DNA of 64,000 bases from AWTP1-13 sp963832445 (GTDB lineage: Bacteria; Pseudomonadota; Alphaproteobacteria; Rhizobiales; Hyphomicrobiaceae): NCBI GenBank assembly GCA_963832445.1, contig CAWHUM010000009.1, forward strand, positions 124,001-188,000. The letters run 5' to 3'. The position numbers were made by a program, and so were the translations under genes. Under the pieces are notes generated by a model, which searched no databases, was not told the origin of the DNA, and saw nothing but the letters and a program-made list of their open reading frames with translations. This document shows positions 37,288 to 44,851 of the stretch, one piece after another. Position 1 is the stretch's first letter. Each line of letters opens with the position of its first letter.

Positions 37288-38930
37288 CCCGGCTTTCTCA
37301 CGCGAGATAGGAGCATCGGGGCTCTGAATCAGTCAAAGTTCTTCTGCGAGAAAGACTTCGCTCGAAGCAGAGGAGCTCCCCGATGCCGACAGAGTGTAGC
37401 CAGGATTCGTTCGACTTCGGAACCGTTGCGGGGCGTCGGGTTGTGGGTGCGTTCGACGGCGGCTTGATCACGTCGGATGCGGGCGCACTGCTGCTGGGGG
37501 CGACCGACAAGGCGATCCGTCTCATCGAGCGCTTCGCCTCCTGCTTCCGGGACGGCCGTGACGGCTGTCAGATCGAGCACACGGTTGCGACGATGGTCGG
37601 CCAACGCGTGTTCGCCCTGGCGCTGGGCTACGAGGACGTCTGCGACCACGATCGGCTGCGCCACGATCCAGTATTTGCCTTGCTGGCCGGCAAGCTCGAG
37701 GCGCGGCGCAAGCGGTGCGCGCCGGTGGCGGGCAAGTCGACGCTCAACCGACTGGAGCATGCGCCGGAGGAAGGGCCCGCCTTCGCCGCCGGCCGCTATC
37801 ACAAGATCAGCCACGACGTGGGCGCCATCGAGCGCCTGTTCGTGACGCTGTTCCTGGAGGCGCATGCCACGCCACCGGCGCGCCTCATCCTCGACCTGGA
37901 TGCCACCGACGATCCCCTGCATGGCCACCAGGAGGGTCGGTTCTTCCACGGCTACTACGACTGCTACTGCTATCTGCCTCTCTATGTCTTCTGCGGCCGG
38001 CACCTGCTGGCAGCCAAGCTGCGGCGCTCCAACATCGACGCCTCGGCCGGGGCGATGGAAGAGACGGCGCGCATCGTTGGCCAGATTCGCGAGCGCTGGC
38101 CCAACGTGGAGATCTGGCTGCGTGCCAACTCGGGCTTTGCCCGCGAGGGGCTGATGGCCTGGTGCGAGGACAATGGCGTCGATTACGTGTTCGGGCTGGC
38201 ACGCAACGACCGCCTGGTTGCCAGGATCAAGCGCCAACTGGCAGCCGCCGAGCGGGATGCGACCGTGACCGGAGGGCCGGCACGCCGCTATCGGGACTTC
38301 CAGTGGCGCACGCTCAAGAGCTGGAGCCGCAAGCGCCGTGTGATCGGCAAGGCCGAGTGGACCAAGGGCGAGGCCAACCCACGCTTCATCGTCACCTCGC
38401 TCGACGCGACGCTAGGGTCCGCAGCGTTCCTCTACGAGGATATCTATTGCGCCCGCGGCGACATGGAGAACCGCATCAAGGAGTGCCAGCTCGATCTCTA
38501 TGCCGATCGCACGCCGGCGACCACCATGCGCGCCAACCAGCTGCGCCTGTGGTTCGCCTCTCTTGCATATGTCCTCATGTGCGCGCTGCGCCGCATCGCG
38601 CTGGCCGGAACCGAGTTGGCGAAAGCGACCTGCGGCTCAATCCGTCTGAAGCTGCTCAAGATCGGCGCGCAGGTGACGGTGAGCGTGCGCCGGGTCAAGT
38701 TCGCCTTCGCCTCGGCCTGCCCGTTCCGAGACATCTTCGCCGCCGCCAGCACCAGGCTGCGACAAGCCGCGGCCTGAGGCCTCCCGATCCGTCCGTCCAG
38801 CAACAGAACAGGAAAACTCCCGAGCCTGCCCAACCCGCTATCGCGGCCGCCACCACGCACGCCTGGCGAAAGATGCTCGACCCGCCACCCTGCCAGAAGC
38901 TCAGCCCCCCAACGCTGTGAGAAAGCCGGG
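37288..38930 (+). mobile_element. IS1380-family insertion sequence, copy 1
   Basis: This is a 1,643-bp element with 14-bp perfect terminal inverted repeats (CCCGGCTTTCTCAC at each end) and one transposase gene. It is flanked on both sides by CTAG (37,284-37,287 and 38,931-38,934), best read as a 4-bp target duplication. It is inserted into the group II intron: joining the outer flanks restores one continuous hairpin (GGAATGACAG-CTAG-CCTCACTGCACGTTCC). It is nearly identical to copy 2 (56,605-58,247) in inverted orientation; one base difference was noticed (G versus A at 37,328). Confidence 0.92.
37383..38777 (+). CDS. IS1380-family transposase
   Basis: This DDE transposase of 464 residues starts MPTECSQDSFDFGTVAGRRV. 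The first catalytic Asp is in LILDLDATDDPLHGHQEGRF, the second region is IWLRANSGFAREGL, and the Y-R-E block is IYCARGDMENRIKECQLDL. A C-terminal arginine-rich region follows. The reading frame is intact and protein-identical to the transposase of copy 2, which implies recent transposition. Both strands show long open frames here because of codon bias; the sense frame carries the motifs. Confidence 0.95.
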   Translation: MPTECSQDSFDFGTVAGRRVVGAFDGGLITSDAGALLLGATDKAIRLIERFASCFRDGRDGCQIEHTVATMVGQRVFALALGYEDVCDHDRLRHDPVFALLAGKLEARRKRCAPVAGKSTLNRLEHAPEEGPAFAAGRYHKISHDVGAIERLFVTLFLEAHATPPARLILDLDATDDPLHGHQEGRFFHGYYDCYCYLPLYVFCGRHLLAAKLRRSNIDASAGAMEETARIVGQIRERWPNVEIWLRANSGFAREGLMAWCEDNGVDYVFGLARNDRLVARIKRQLAAAERDATVTGGPARRYRDFQWRTLKSWSRKRRVIGKAEWTKGEANPRFIVTSLDATLGSAAFLYEDIYCARGDMENRIKECQLDLYADRTPATTMRANQLRLWFASLAYVLMCALRRIALAGTELAKATCGSIRLKLLKIGAQVTVSVRRVKFAFASACPFRDIFAAASTRLRQAAA

Positions 38931-39351
38931 CTAGCCTCACTGCACGTTCCCACAGAACGTGGCGTGCGGATTTCCCGCACCACGCTCTTCGGCAGTTGAT
39001 TTACAACACCGCGAGCGCCTGCATGTCCCGGTACGCACCGCCGTGTGGACCGGCGATGCTCGTGACGCAAGGCACTTTTCTGCCGTTTCGCGGACCGAAC
39101 GCGATAGGTCGGTTGTCGAGGGCAAAGCTGACGTGGCACAACTCCTTGCCGACGCTTCTTTTTGTTCGAGACGGGGCCGCATGATCAGAAGCACGCGTCG
39201 ACATCGCGTCCAGCTCGAGCGACCGTGGCAGCTGGTTGTATTGAGCTGCCAGCGCAATCCCTAGAGCATGGCGAAGCGGATCGTGCGGTGTTATCTCCCG
39301 GCCCGCGACCGACGATATTGTCGGCTTCGCTGTTGAGTTGGGGGGAATATC

Positions 39352-39474
39352 ATGAAGACGATTCTTTCTGCACTCGTTGCGCTTTCGGTTCTGGTCGGCG
39401 TCGCCGGTTCGGCTGAGGCGGCGAGGTTCGGGTCCAGCGAATACTGGATCGAACACAACCGCCACATGAACTGA
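39352..39474 (+). CDS. Small secreted peptide (40 residues), paralog of 55,438-55,560
   Basis: A signal peptide (MKTILSALVALSVLVGVAGS, cleavage after AEA or SAEAA) is followed by a mature peptide of about 17 residues, RFGSSEYWIEHNRHMN. GGGGGAATATC lies before the ATG, and a hairpin terminator follows. A paralog with the same length and the pattern FGS(S/T)EYW(I/V)EH(N/D)R(H/N)MN lies near IS copy 2 on the other strand. Conservation of the mature part between diverged copies argues that both are real genes. The function is unknown. Confidence 0.75.
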   Translation: MKTILSALVALSVLVGVAGSAEAARFGSSEYWIEHNRHMN

Positions 39475-39491
39475 GCAAGTTGAGCTACGAG

Positions 39492-39523
39492 AGCCGGCAC
39501 CCGCGAGGCGTGCCGGTTCTTTT
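39492..39523 (+). terminator. Hairpin terminator after the 40-residue peptide gene
   Basis: AGCCGGCAC (39,492-39,500) pairs with GTGCCGGTT (39,510-39,518) around a 9-nt loop and is followed by CTTTTC. It lies 18 bp after the peptide stop, consistent with rho-independent termination. Confidence 0.6.
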
Positions 39524-39555
39524 CGTTGGAGCTAGCGATTGCGGGCCTCGACGCC

Positions 39556-40155
39556 ATGTTGCGCTTACGAACTTCAGTCATGTGCCTGGTCGTCGGCTCG
39601 TCAGTGGCATCGGCCGATACTGTCGCCGACTGCAACCAGATGACGAACCCGGACCTGTCGATCAAGGCCTGCACAGACCTCATTAGGATCGATCCGAGTA
39701 GTCCAATACCCTACTTCAACCGTGGCAATGCCTACGGGAAGAAAGCTCAGCATGACCGCGCCATCGCTGACTACACCAAGGTGATTGAGCTCAATCCCAA
39801 TGACGCCGGCGCCCACTACAACCGCGGCGTTGCCAGCCAGCTAAAGGGGGACATAGAGCACGCCATCGTGGATTATACCAAGGCGATCAAGCTGGAGCCC
39901 ACCAACGCCCGTGCTTACCTCAATCGGGGCAATGCCTACCTAAGCAGGGGCAGGATCGAACCGGCCATTTCCGATTACACCAGGGCAACTGAGGCGAACC
40001 CAAAGTACGCCAGAGCCTTTTACGCGCGCGCGTTGGCCAACGAACGCAAGGGCGACACCAATCATGCCATCCTTGACTACCGGCACGCTTTAGTGATCGA
40101 CCCTAGCCTCAAGGACTGCAGAAACGCCTTGGCTCGATTGGGTGCCAGACCCTAG
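39556..40155 (+). CDS. Secreted TPR-repeat protein
   Basis: A signal peptide (MLRLRTSVMCLVVGSSVASA) precedes about four 34-residue tetratricopeptide repeats, e.g. PYFNRGNAYGKKAQHDRAIA and AYLNRGNAYLSRGRIEPAIS. The short CNQMTNPDLSIKACTDLI segment before the repeats holds two cysteines. A TTG at 39,526 could extend it, but the ATG at 39,556 puts the signal peptide at the N-terminus. TPR proteins of this kind are periplasmic scaffolds. The partner is unknown. It converges with the small secreted protein gene downstream. Confidence 0.8.
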   Translation: MLRLRTSVMCLVVGSSVASADTVADCNQMTNPDLSIKACTDLIRIDPSSPIPYFNRGNAYGKKAQHDRAIADYTKVIELNPNDAGAHYNRGVASQLKGDIEHAIVDYTKAIKLEPTNARAYLNRGNAYLSRGRIEPAISDYTRATEANPKYARAFYARALANERKGDTNHAILDYRHALVIDPSLKDCRNALARLGARP

Positions 40156-40173
40156 CTCAATGAGAGCGTCGCC

Positions 40174-40200
40174 GGCCGGTGCACTTCTACCTTACCGGCC
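40174..40200. terminator. Inverted repeat between convergent genes
   Basis: GGCCGGT (40,174-40,180) and ACCGGCC (40,194-40,200) pair around a 13-nt loop between the TPR stop at 40,155 and the convergent gene's stop at 40,192. It has no T-tract, so it is a weak candidate for a bidirectional terminator. Confidence 0.35.
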
Positions 40201-40449
40201 CTTGCCTCGGCCGCCACCGCCGGGGCTTTGCCAGCCCTGCGAGTTCTGATTACTCCACCCAGGGGGACTTCCCTGCCAATCGCGACTGGACTTGTCGTTG
40301 GTCAGGCCTGGCGGCAAGTCTTGGCCTTGCCATTTCTTGTCCGTCTTGCCCTTCTTGAAGCCCGGAGGTTGCGGCTCCGCTGCAAAGGAGGCGGTTGTGA
40401 TGCCCAAGACGAACAGTGCGGTTCCGACGATCATCTTCCTCTTATTCAT
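40192..40449 (-). CDS. Small secreted proline/glycine-rich protein
   Basis: This 85-residue protein has a signal peptide (MIVGTALFVLGITTASFA, cleaved before AEP) and a low-complexity mature part with repeated PPG motifs (QPPGFKKGKTDKKWQGQ, LPPGLTNDKSSRDWQG, PPGWSNQ). The tail is Gly/Arg/Lys. The start MNKRKM at 40,449 follows GGAGACAAGAAG; a longer frame to 40,512 has no signal peptide. The function is unknown. The PPG-lysine pattern resembles that of RcnB-like periplasmic proteins only loosely. Confidence 0.65.
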   Translation of the reverse strand: MNKRKMIVGTALFVLGITTASFAAEPQPPGFKKGKTDKKWQGQDLPPGLTNDKSSRDWQGSPPGWSNQNSQGWQSPGGGGRGKGR

Positions 40450-40629
40450 CTTCTTGTCTCCATCGGCGTAGCGGTCCCACAAGCTAAGAGGCTCTGCGCA
40501 CAATGCGGACAAACGGAGGCAACGTGAGGGAAACGGAAGGCATACAACTCACAAAGTGTGATCAGATATCGCGCGCGTGTGCGAGCTAAGCCGCGAGCGG
40601 CCGCCTCGCGAATGACCCTGGCTGCTCTC

Positions 40630-41100
40630 TAATTCCGGGTCTGGGGTCAAGCTCCCTGTGAAGTTCCTTGCCGGGCCCACTGTTCTCTCCCCATCGACGA
40701 GTCGAACCCCGTCCGCGCGATTGATGCCTTTGTTGCTCACCTTGATCTGGCGGAACTCGGGTTCGACGTGGTGCCCGAGGCGACGGGGCGCCCTGGCTAT
40801 CATCCTTCGGTCCTGCTCAGGCTCTTCATCTACGGCTACTTCAGTCGCGTCGCATCGAGCCGCTGCCTTGAACGCGAAGCGGGCCGCAATCTCGAGGTAA
40901 TCTGGTTGCTCGGGCGTCTCGTCCCGGATGACAAGGTGATCGCCGATTTCCGCAAGGACAACGGCGCGGCAATCAGGAAGGTCTGCGTGCGCTTCGTCGA
41001 GCTGTGCCGGCAGATGGGATTACTCGCGACGGCGAGCGTCGCCATTGACGGTTCGAAGTTCAAGGCGGTCAATAAAGAACTTCACGCGCAACAAGTCAGT
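40630..41100 (+). pseudogene. Remnant of an IS1182-type transposase
   Basis: The frame containing RAIDAFVAHLDLAELGFDVV, ATGRPGYHPSVLLRLFIYGY and SRCLEREAGRNLEVIWLLGR matches the N-terminal half of IS1182/IS5-like transposases. It reaches VAIDGSKFKAVN and then stops matching near 41,075. The upstream end is in a different frame. The catalytic C-terminal half is absent, so the element is dead. No terminal repeats were found. Confidence 0.75.
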
Positions 41101-41173
41101 CTCGCCCCGCGCACCAATTCTCGCCACTTGCCTTTACAATCGCACGGATGATTCGTGACACGCCGTGCCATGC

Positions 41174-42073
41174 TTACCGAGGCGCGCCACCATCATGGTC
41201 TTGTTCGGGGTCAGCCCCAGGCTCGACTTGAATGACGCAATAGTGCCCGTCGGTTTCCTCGTGCACGCGGGCACGCACCGTCTCGGCGATGCGATGCGCA
41301 TCCTCGATTGGCAGGCCGCGCGGCACGATAAAACGCAGGCCGGCGTGAACAACATCTGGTCCGACGTATTCCGCACGCAGCTCGCGTACGTCCAATACGC
41401 CCTCCACCGCGCGCGCCGCCTGCTCGACTCGGGTGAGGAACTCCGGACCCGGGGAACGCCCCAATAGGAAGCTAGCATTGTCCCGGAATAGTCCAATGCC
41501 GTTGAACGCAATGATCGCCGCCACCGCCATGGCGGCGATGGGGTCAGCCAGCGGCAGGCCCCACCAAATGAAGACTGTACCCACCAGTGCGGCGAGCAGG
41601 CCCAGCTGATCGTTCACAAGTTCCATGAGCTGCGCTCTGGCCGAGGCGCCCCGCTGTTTCTGCCGCAGTAATGCCACCAGCGGTACCGTCGCAATGACCA
41701 TCGAGACAAGGACCACCGTCAGCGCCAGCCAAAGATGAGTGTACTCCGGTGCCTCTGGCCGAAACAGGCGCGGGATGGACTCCTCAAACAACTTGTAGCT
41801 GGTGAAGGAAATGAACAACGTCGCGGCCACCAACGCAGCCACGTTCTGGGCGCGCCCGTAGCCGAACATATGCACCTCGTCGGCCTTCCGCCGCGACCAT
41901 AGCAGGGCGATCAGCAGGAAACCTGAGATGAAGATGTCGCTCAATGTATGGAGCGCCTCGGCCAGCAGCACCATAACGCCAGCGACAAAGTAGGCGCCAA
42001 GCTTGAGTGCGAACACCACTACATACGCCACCAGGGCGAACACGATGCCGCGCAGATCGCCGGACGCCTTCAT
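41174..42073 (-). CDS. Cation diffusion facilitator (CDF) family metal transporter
   Basis: This 299-residue inner-membrane protein has six hydrophobic helices. The metal site of helix 2 is LHTLSDIF (His/Asp) and that of helix 5 is ELVNDQLGLL (Asn/Asp). The cytoplasmic C-terminal domain starts near residue 205 (GVLDVRELRAEYVGPDVVHA). CDF proteins export Zn, Co, Fe or Mn in exchange for protons. The HxxxD/NDxxx variant does not settle the metal. A His-rich DUF6448 protein is encoded 330 bp upstream in the same direction. Confidence 0.87.
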   Translation of the reverse strand: MKASGDLRGIVFALVAYVVVFALKLGAYFVAGVMVLLAEALHTLSDIFISGFLLIALLWSRRKADEVHMFGYGRAQNVAALVAATLFISFTSYKLFEESIPRLFRPEAPEYTHLWLALTVVLVSMVIATVPLVALLRQKQRGASARAQLMELVNDQLGLLAALVGTVFIWWGLPLADPIAAMAVAAIIAFNGIGLFRDNASFLLGRSPGPEFLTRVEQAARAVEGVLDVRELRAEYVGPDVVHAGLRFIVPRGLPIEDAHRIAETVRARVHEETDGHYCVIQVEPGADPEQDHDGGAPR

Positions 42074-42102
42074 GGCGGCCCCTCTCTAACCGCGGGCCAA
42101 GA

Positions 42103-42392
42103 TCAGCCAATTACGACATCGTAGAATGCGGGATGGGGATTGCCTTCGAAGAGTGATCCCACCCCCTGTCGCAAGACGCCTGCGTGGAACTGGTATGCAT
42201 CGCCATGAATGTCTCATAGCTTTCGTGCTCGACGACGGCGACATAGTTGCCGCCATCTCGAGGCTGCAACAGAACCCGACGAATGAAACCGGGATGGTCG
42301 GCGTAAGCCCGGTTGGAGTCCGCGAACCATTGCCGGAATTCGGTATCCTTTCCTTCCCTGATCTTTGGAAATTCCACGATGTTGACAAACAT
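42103..42392 (-). pseudogene. Antibiotic biosynthesis monooxygenase (ABM) domain protein, frameshift near the end
   Basis: This small ABM-fold protein begins MFVNIVEFPKIREGKDTEFRQW and continues ADHPGFIRRVLLQPRDGGNYVAVVEHES. Near 42,173 the frame slips. The expected C-terminus GVGSLFEGNPHPAFYDVVIG is in the other frame and ends at 42,103. The corrected length is about 95 residues. ABM proteins degrade heme or oxidise small quinols, or serve only as sensors. It lies between the CDF and DUF6448 genes. Confidence 0.75.
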
Positions 42393-42401
42393 GGTCAGGA
42401 C

Positions 42402-42938
42402 TCATCCGTGATGATGGCCATGCTGGCCCTCATGGGGGTCCGCTTTCATGGCGCCGTAGAGCTTGTGGGCGTAGACCTGCAGGCCGAGCATAGCTTCCAC
42501 ATACTCTCGGGCCCGCGCCACGTCGTGGGGGGGATAGTCACGCAGATGCATCATGTGCTTGAAGCGATGCTGCACCTCCTGACGCAAGGTATCGGTAAGC
42601 GTCTTGATAAGTGCATCCGGCGAACCGATTTCGATGGCCTTCTCGGCCACGGGGATGACGGGTCCTTCATCCAGACCGACCGGTTTGAGCCCGGTATAGG
42701 GGGCACCTTCCCCGGCGCGATGGACGCGCACTACTGTTTCGAAGAAATAGAGATCGGCCACTTCGCGCGCAGCCGGATCAGCCTTGCGGGCCCGCAGCAC
42801 TTTCTCGAATGCCGATCTAACTTCGGCTTCGCCGCTTTCAGGCACATAGGCCAGGGCGAAGTTGACATCTTCCGCTTCTAACGCCTTGCGGGCCGCGTTG
42901 ACCACAGGGCCATCCATGGTATCGCAGTGGGGAGGCAT
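42402..42938 (-). CDS. DUF6448-family protein with histidine-rich tail
   Basis: This 178-residue soluble protein begins MPPHCDTMDGPVVNAARKAL, the signature of DUF6448, and continues LYFFETVVRVHRAGEGAPYTGLKP. The C-terminus ends in HEGQHGHHHG, a possible metal-binding tail. AGGAGAT precedes the start. It is the first gene of a minus-strand group with the ABM and CDF genes, so a metal-related role is plausible. The family has no established function. Confidence 0.75.
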   Translation of the reverse strand: MPPHCDTMDGPVVNAARKALEAEDVNFALAYVPESGEAEVRSAFEKVLRARKADPAAREVADLYFFETVVRVHRAGEGAPYTGLKPVGLDEGPVIPVAEKAIEIGSPDALIKTLTDTLRQEVQHRFKHMMHLRDYPPHDVARAREYVEAMLGLQVYAHKLYGAMKADPHEGQHGHHHG

Positions 42939-43334
42939 CGATCATCTCCTTGGTGCCAGAGTAGATGCGCCCTAGTGCCGTCGCACATGGCAACATATAA
43001 AATTACCGCGGCGCACGGATCTGAAATTGATCCAGCGCAATCTACCCGGGATAGAAGGTGTGCTGGCATTGGAGTTCGGGCCGCTGGTGCTGGTCATCAG
43101 GGTAGTCGAAAACACTTCGCTGCTCGTTGGGCGAAGGTCGGTTGGTATCGGGAAGGGAAAAGCTTGGTCAGGCGCCTTGGAGCGGGCCGCTTGATCAGGT
43201 CAGGATCTGGCACAGAAGGTGAGTGGACGACCTCGCCTTCTTCCGGCAGGAAACTGAGGTACTTCAGACGCATCGCGCCCAGCTCAGCGATGTCGTAATG
43301 ATGACCTGCAGCCGGGGCATCGCCGCCCGCACGC
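42939..43334. other. Intergenic, no gene recognised
   Basis: About 395 bases upstream of DUF6448 and before the LVIVD remnant. Short open frames have no family match. The AT-rich stretch near 42,985-43,010 could contain the promoter of the DUF6448 gene. Confidence 0.35.
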
Positions 43335-43475
43335 ATGATCGACCATCGACTGAATCGCGCGCTGGTGATCCAATCTGCCGACGTGTTCGTTGATGCTGCC
43401 GGCCTAGTGTACGCCACCGACTATAACGGCGGTCTGTACATCATCGGTTCAGCGGCTGATCGGCGAGCCGCCTCG
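43335..43475 (+). pseudogene. C-terminal remnant of an LVIVD-repeat protein
   Basis: A short frame encodes RALVIQSADVFVDAAGLVYATDYNGGLYII. It matches the last blade of LVIVD-repeat proteins, of which an intact 5' part is present at 63,377. The rest of the gene is missing upstream. It directly precedes an enolase-superfamily gene by about 30 bp, so the ancestral order was probably LVIVD gene then enolase-type gene. Confidence 0.5.
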
Positions 43476-43503
43476 GCGCCGCGCCGCAGGGGAGTAACGC
43501 TCA

Positions 43504-44622
43504 ATGAAAATCACCGCCATCCGCACCCACTACGTCCGCATCCCGTTCGACATGGGTGCGCCAAAGCAGGAGTTCGCAGGCCTGCGCTTCCCCACCATGG
43601 ATCATCTGCTCGTCGAGGTGGAGACCGACGCCGGCATCACCGGCTGGGGTGAGGGCTTCGGCCACTCCATCATCCCCGCCACCAAGACCGCGCTTGAGGC
43701 CTACGTGGCCCCGTGGTTCCTGGGTAAAGACCCGACCGACATCAACGCCCTGCATCGTGAGGCAGCGCAGTCCTTCCATATCTTCGGACGCAACGGGCCG
43801 GTGGTGTATGCGCACTCCGCCGTCGACATCGCGCTTTGGGACATCGCCGCCAAGCGCGCCGGTCTGCCGCTGTGCGATCTCCTCGGTGGTGGCCGCCGTC
43901 GCCAGGTGCGCGCCTACGCAAGCCTCATGCGCTACGGCACGCCGAGCACTGTCGGGCGCATGTGTGCCGAGATGGTCGGGCGCGGCTTCAAGCACATCAA
44001 GTTGCACGAGATCGGCGTCGACCAGGTCAAGGCAGCGCGCGAAGGCGCAGGTCCCGACGTCGCCCTCATGAACGACGTCAACTGCCCCTGGAGCGTGTCT
44101 GAGGCAACAGAAATGGAGCGTGCATTCAGGCCCCACAACCTAACCTGGCTGGAGGAGCCGGTGTGGCCGCCGGAGGACCACGCAGGGCTTGCACGCGTGC
44201 GCGCGGCGGGTGCCACACGCATCGCCGCCGGCGAGAACGCGGCCGGCCTGCACGACTTCGTCGACCTGTTTCAGAAGGGCGCAATCGACATTGCCCAGCC
44301 GAGTGTGACTAAAATCGGTGGCATCACAGAAATGAAAAAGATCATCGCGGCAGCCGAGGCGCACTCTGTGGAGCTCATCCCGCACTGCGCGTATTTCGGC
44401 CCCGGCAATCTCGCCTCGATCCACATCACGGCCTCGCTGTCGACCGACACGCTACTCGAAAACATCTATGCCAATCTGGAAGCGAGCCCTTACGGCGAGA
44501 CCATGCTGGCCAAGGACGGCCTCGTCTCCGTACCGACCGGGCCCGGCCTGGGCGTCGAGCCCGATATGACCGTGGTTGCCAGATACCGCCAGGGTCCGGC
44601 GGTGACGATCTCCGCTCATTGA
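43504..44622 (+). CDS. Enolase-superfamily enzyme (mandelate racemase/dehydratase type)
   Basis: This intact 372-residue member has the capping domain MKITAIRTHYVRIPFDMG...TGWGEGFGH and a barrel with KLHE near residue 163 (general base region). Metal ligands are in MNDVNCPW, LEEPVWP and AAGENAAG, followed by DIAQPSVTKIGG and a HIS in LIPHCAYFGPG. The last two form the His-Asp dyad typical of mandelate racemase and acid-sugar dehydratases. The substrate is unknown. It differs from the 3,187-4,277 enzyme, which has the double-lysine pattern. A weak AGGGGAGTAAC site precedes the ATG. Confidence 0.9.
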   Translation: MKITAIRTHYVRIPFDMGAPKQEFAGLRFPTMDHLLVEVETDAGITGWGEGFGHSIIPATKTALEAYVAPWFLGKDPTDINALHREAAQSFHIFGRNGPVVYAHSAVDIALWDIAAKRAGLPLCDLLGGGRRRQVRAYASLMRYGTPSTVGRMCAEMVGRGFKHIKLHEIGVDQVKAAREGAGPDVALMNDVNCPWSVSEATEMERAFRPHNLTWLEEPVWPPEDHAGLARVRAAGATRIAAGENAAGLHDFVDLFQKGAIDIAQPSVTKIGGITEMKKIIAAAEAHSVELIPHCAYFGPGNLASIHITASLSTDTLLENIYANLEASPYGETMLAKDGLVSVPTGPGLGVEPDMTVVARYRQGPAVTISAH

Positions 44623-44851
44623 CCACCACGCCGCGGCGTTTCGGTGAGTTCGACGCCCCGTCGCGCTCACTTCCGGAGCAGGCACTCATTCCCATTCGCT
44701 GCGCTGCGGCGATTCCGTCTGATATCTGAGAGACTTCTGCCGTGCTGTCGAGCGACGCGGCCGGCATACTGTTGACCCGTTGCCGAAGTTAGCAGTACTT
44801 ACACTTGCCATCAGTGCAAGAGCCTGGTTCTGCTCTCGCGCTGTGCGCCGT

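Larger units (their letters stand above)
36490..38980 (-). ncRNA. ORF-less group II intron RNA, interrupted by an IS1380-type element
   Basis: Read on the minus strand, 38,980 to 36,490 minus the IS gives about 850 nt of group II intron RNA. The domain I start has GGGTGCAAGTCCCG (37,257-37,270) and GGGCGACCGAACCGCTGAA. The domain III motif GAAGGACGGA is at 36,677-36,686, and AAGCTTAACCG at 36,630-36,640. A 34-nt domain V-like hairpin (GAGCCG...GGAATC, 36,555-36,588) follows. Domain VI at 36,493-36,551 pairs GGGGGGACGATGG with CCATCGTCC-T-A-CCC and leaves a bulged A at 36,496, six nt before a 3' end CCTACCCGAC. No reverse transcriptase is encoded. The 5' end (a GTGCG at 38,980) is uncertain. 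Confidence 0.72.

Noticed and set aside
37298..38237. 302-codon frame antisense to the IS1380-type transposase, present in both copies
   Set aside because: It exists in both copies only because the DNA is nearly identical. The transposase motifs are on the other strand.
38955..38987. A second group II domain V-like hairpin (GAGCGTGG...CCACGTTC with a GAAAT loop)
   Set aside because: A competing perfect stem CACGTTC/GAACGTG fits the first helix of intron domain I, and the expected domain VI does not follow. I treat it as the intron 5' region, though a fragment of another intron remains possible.
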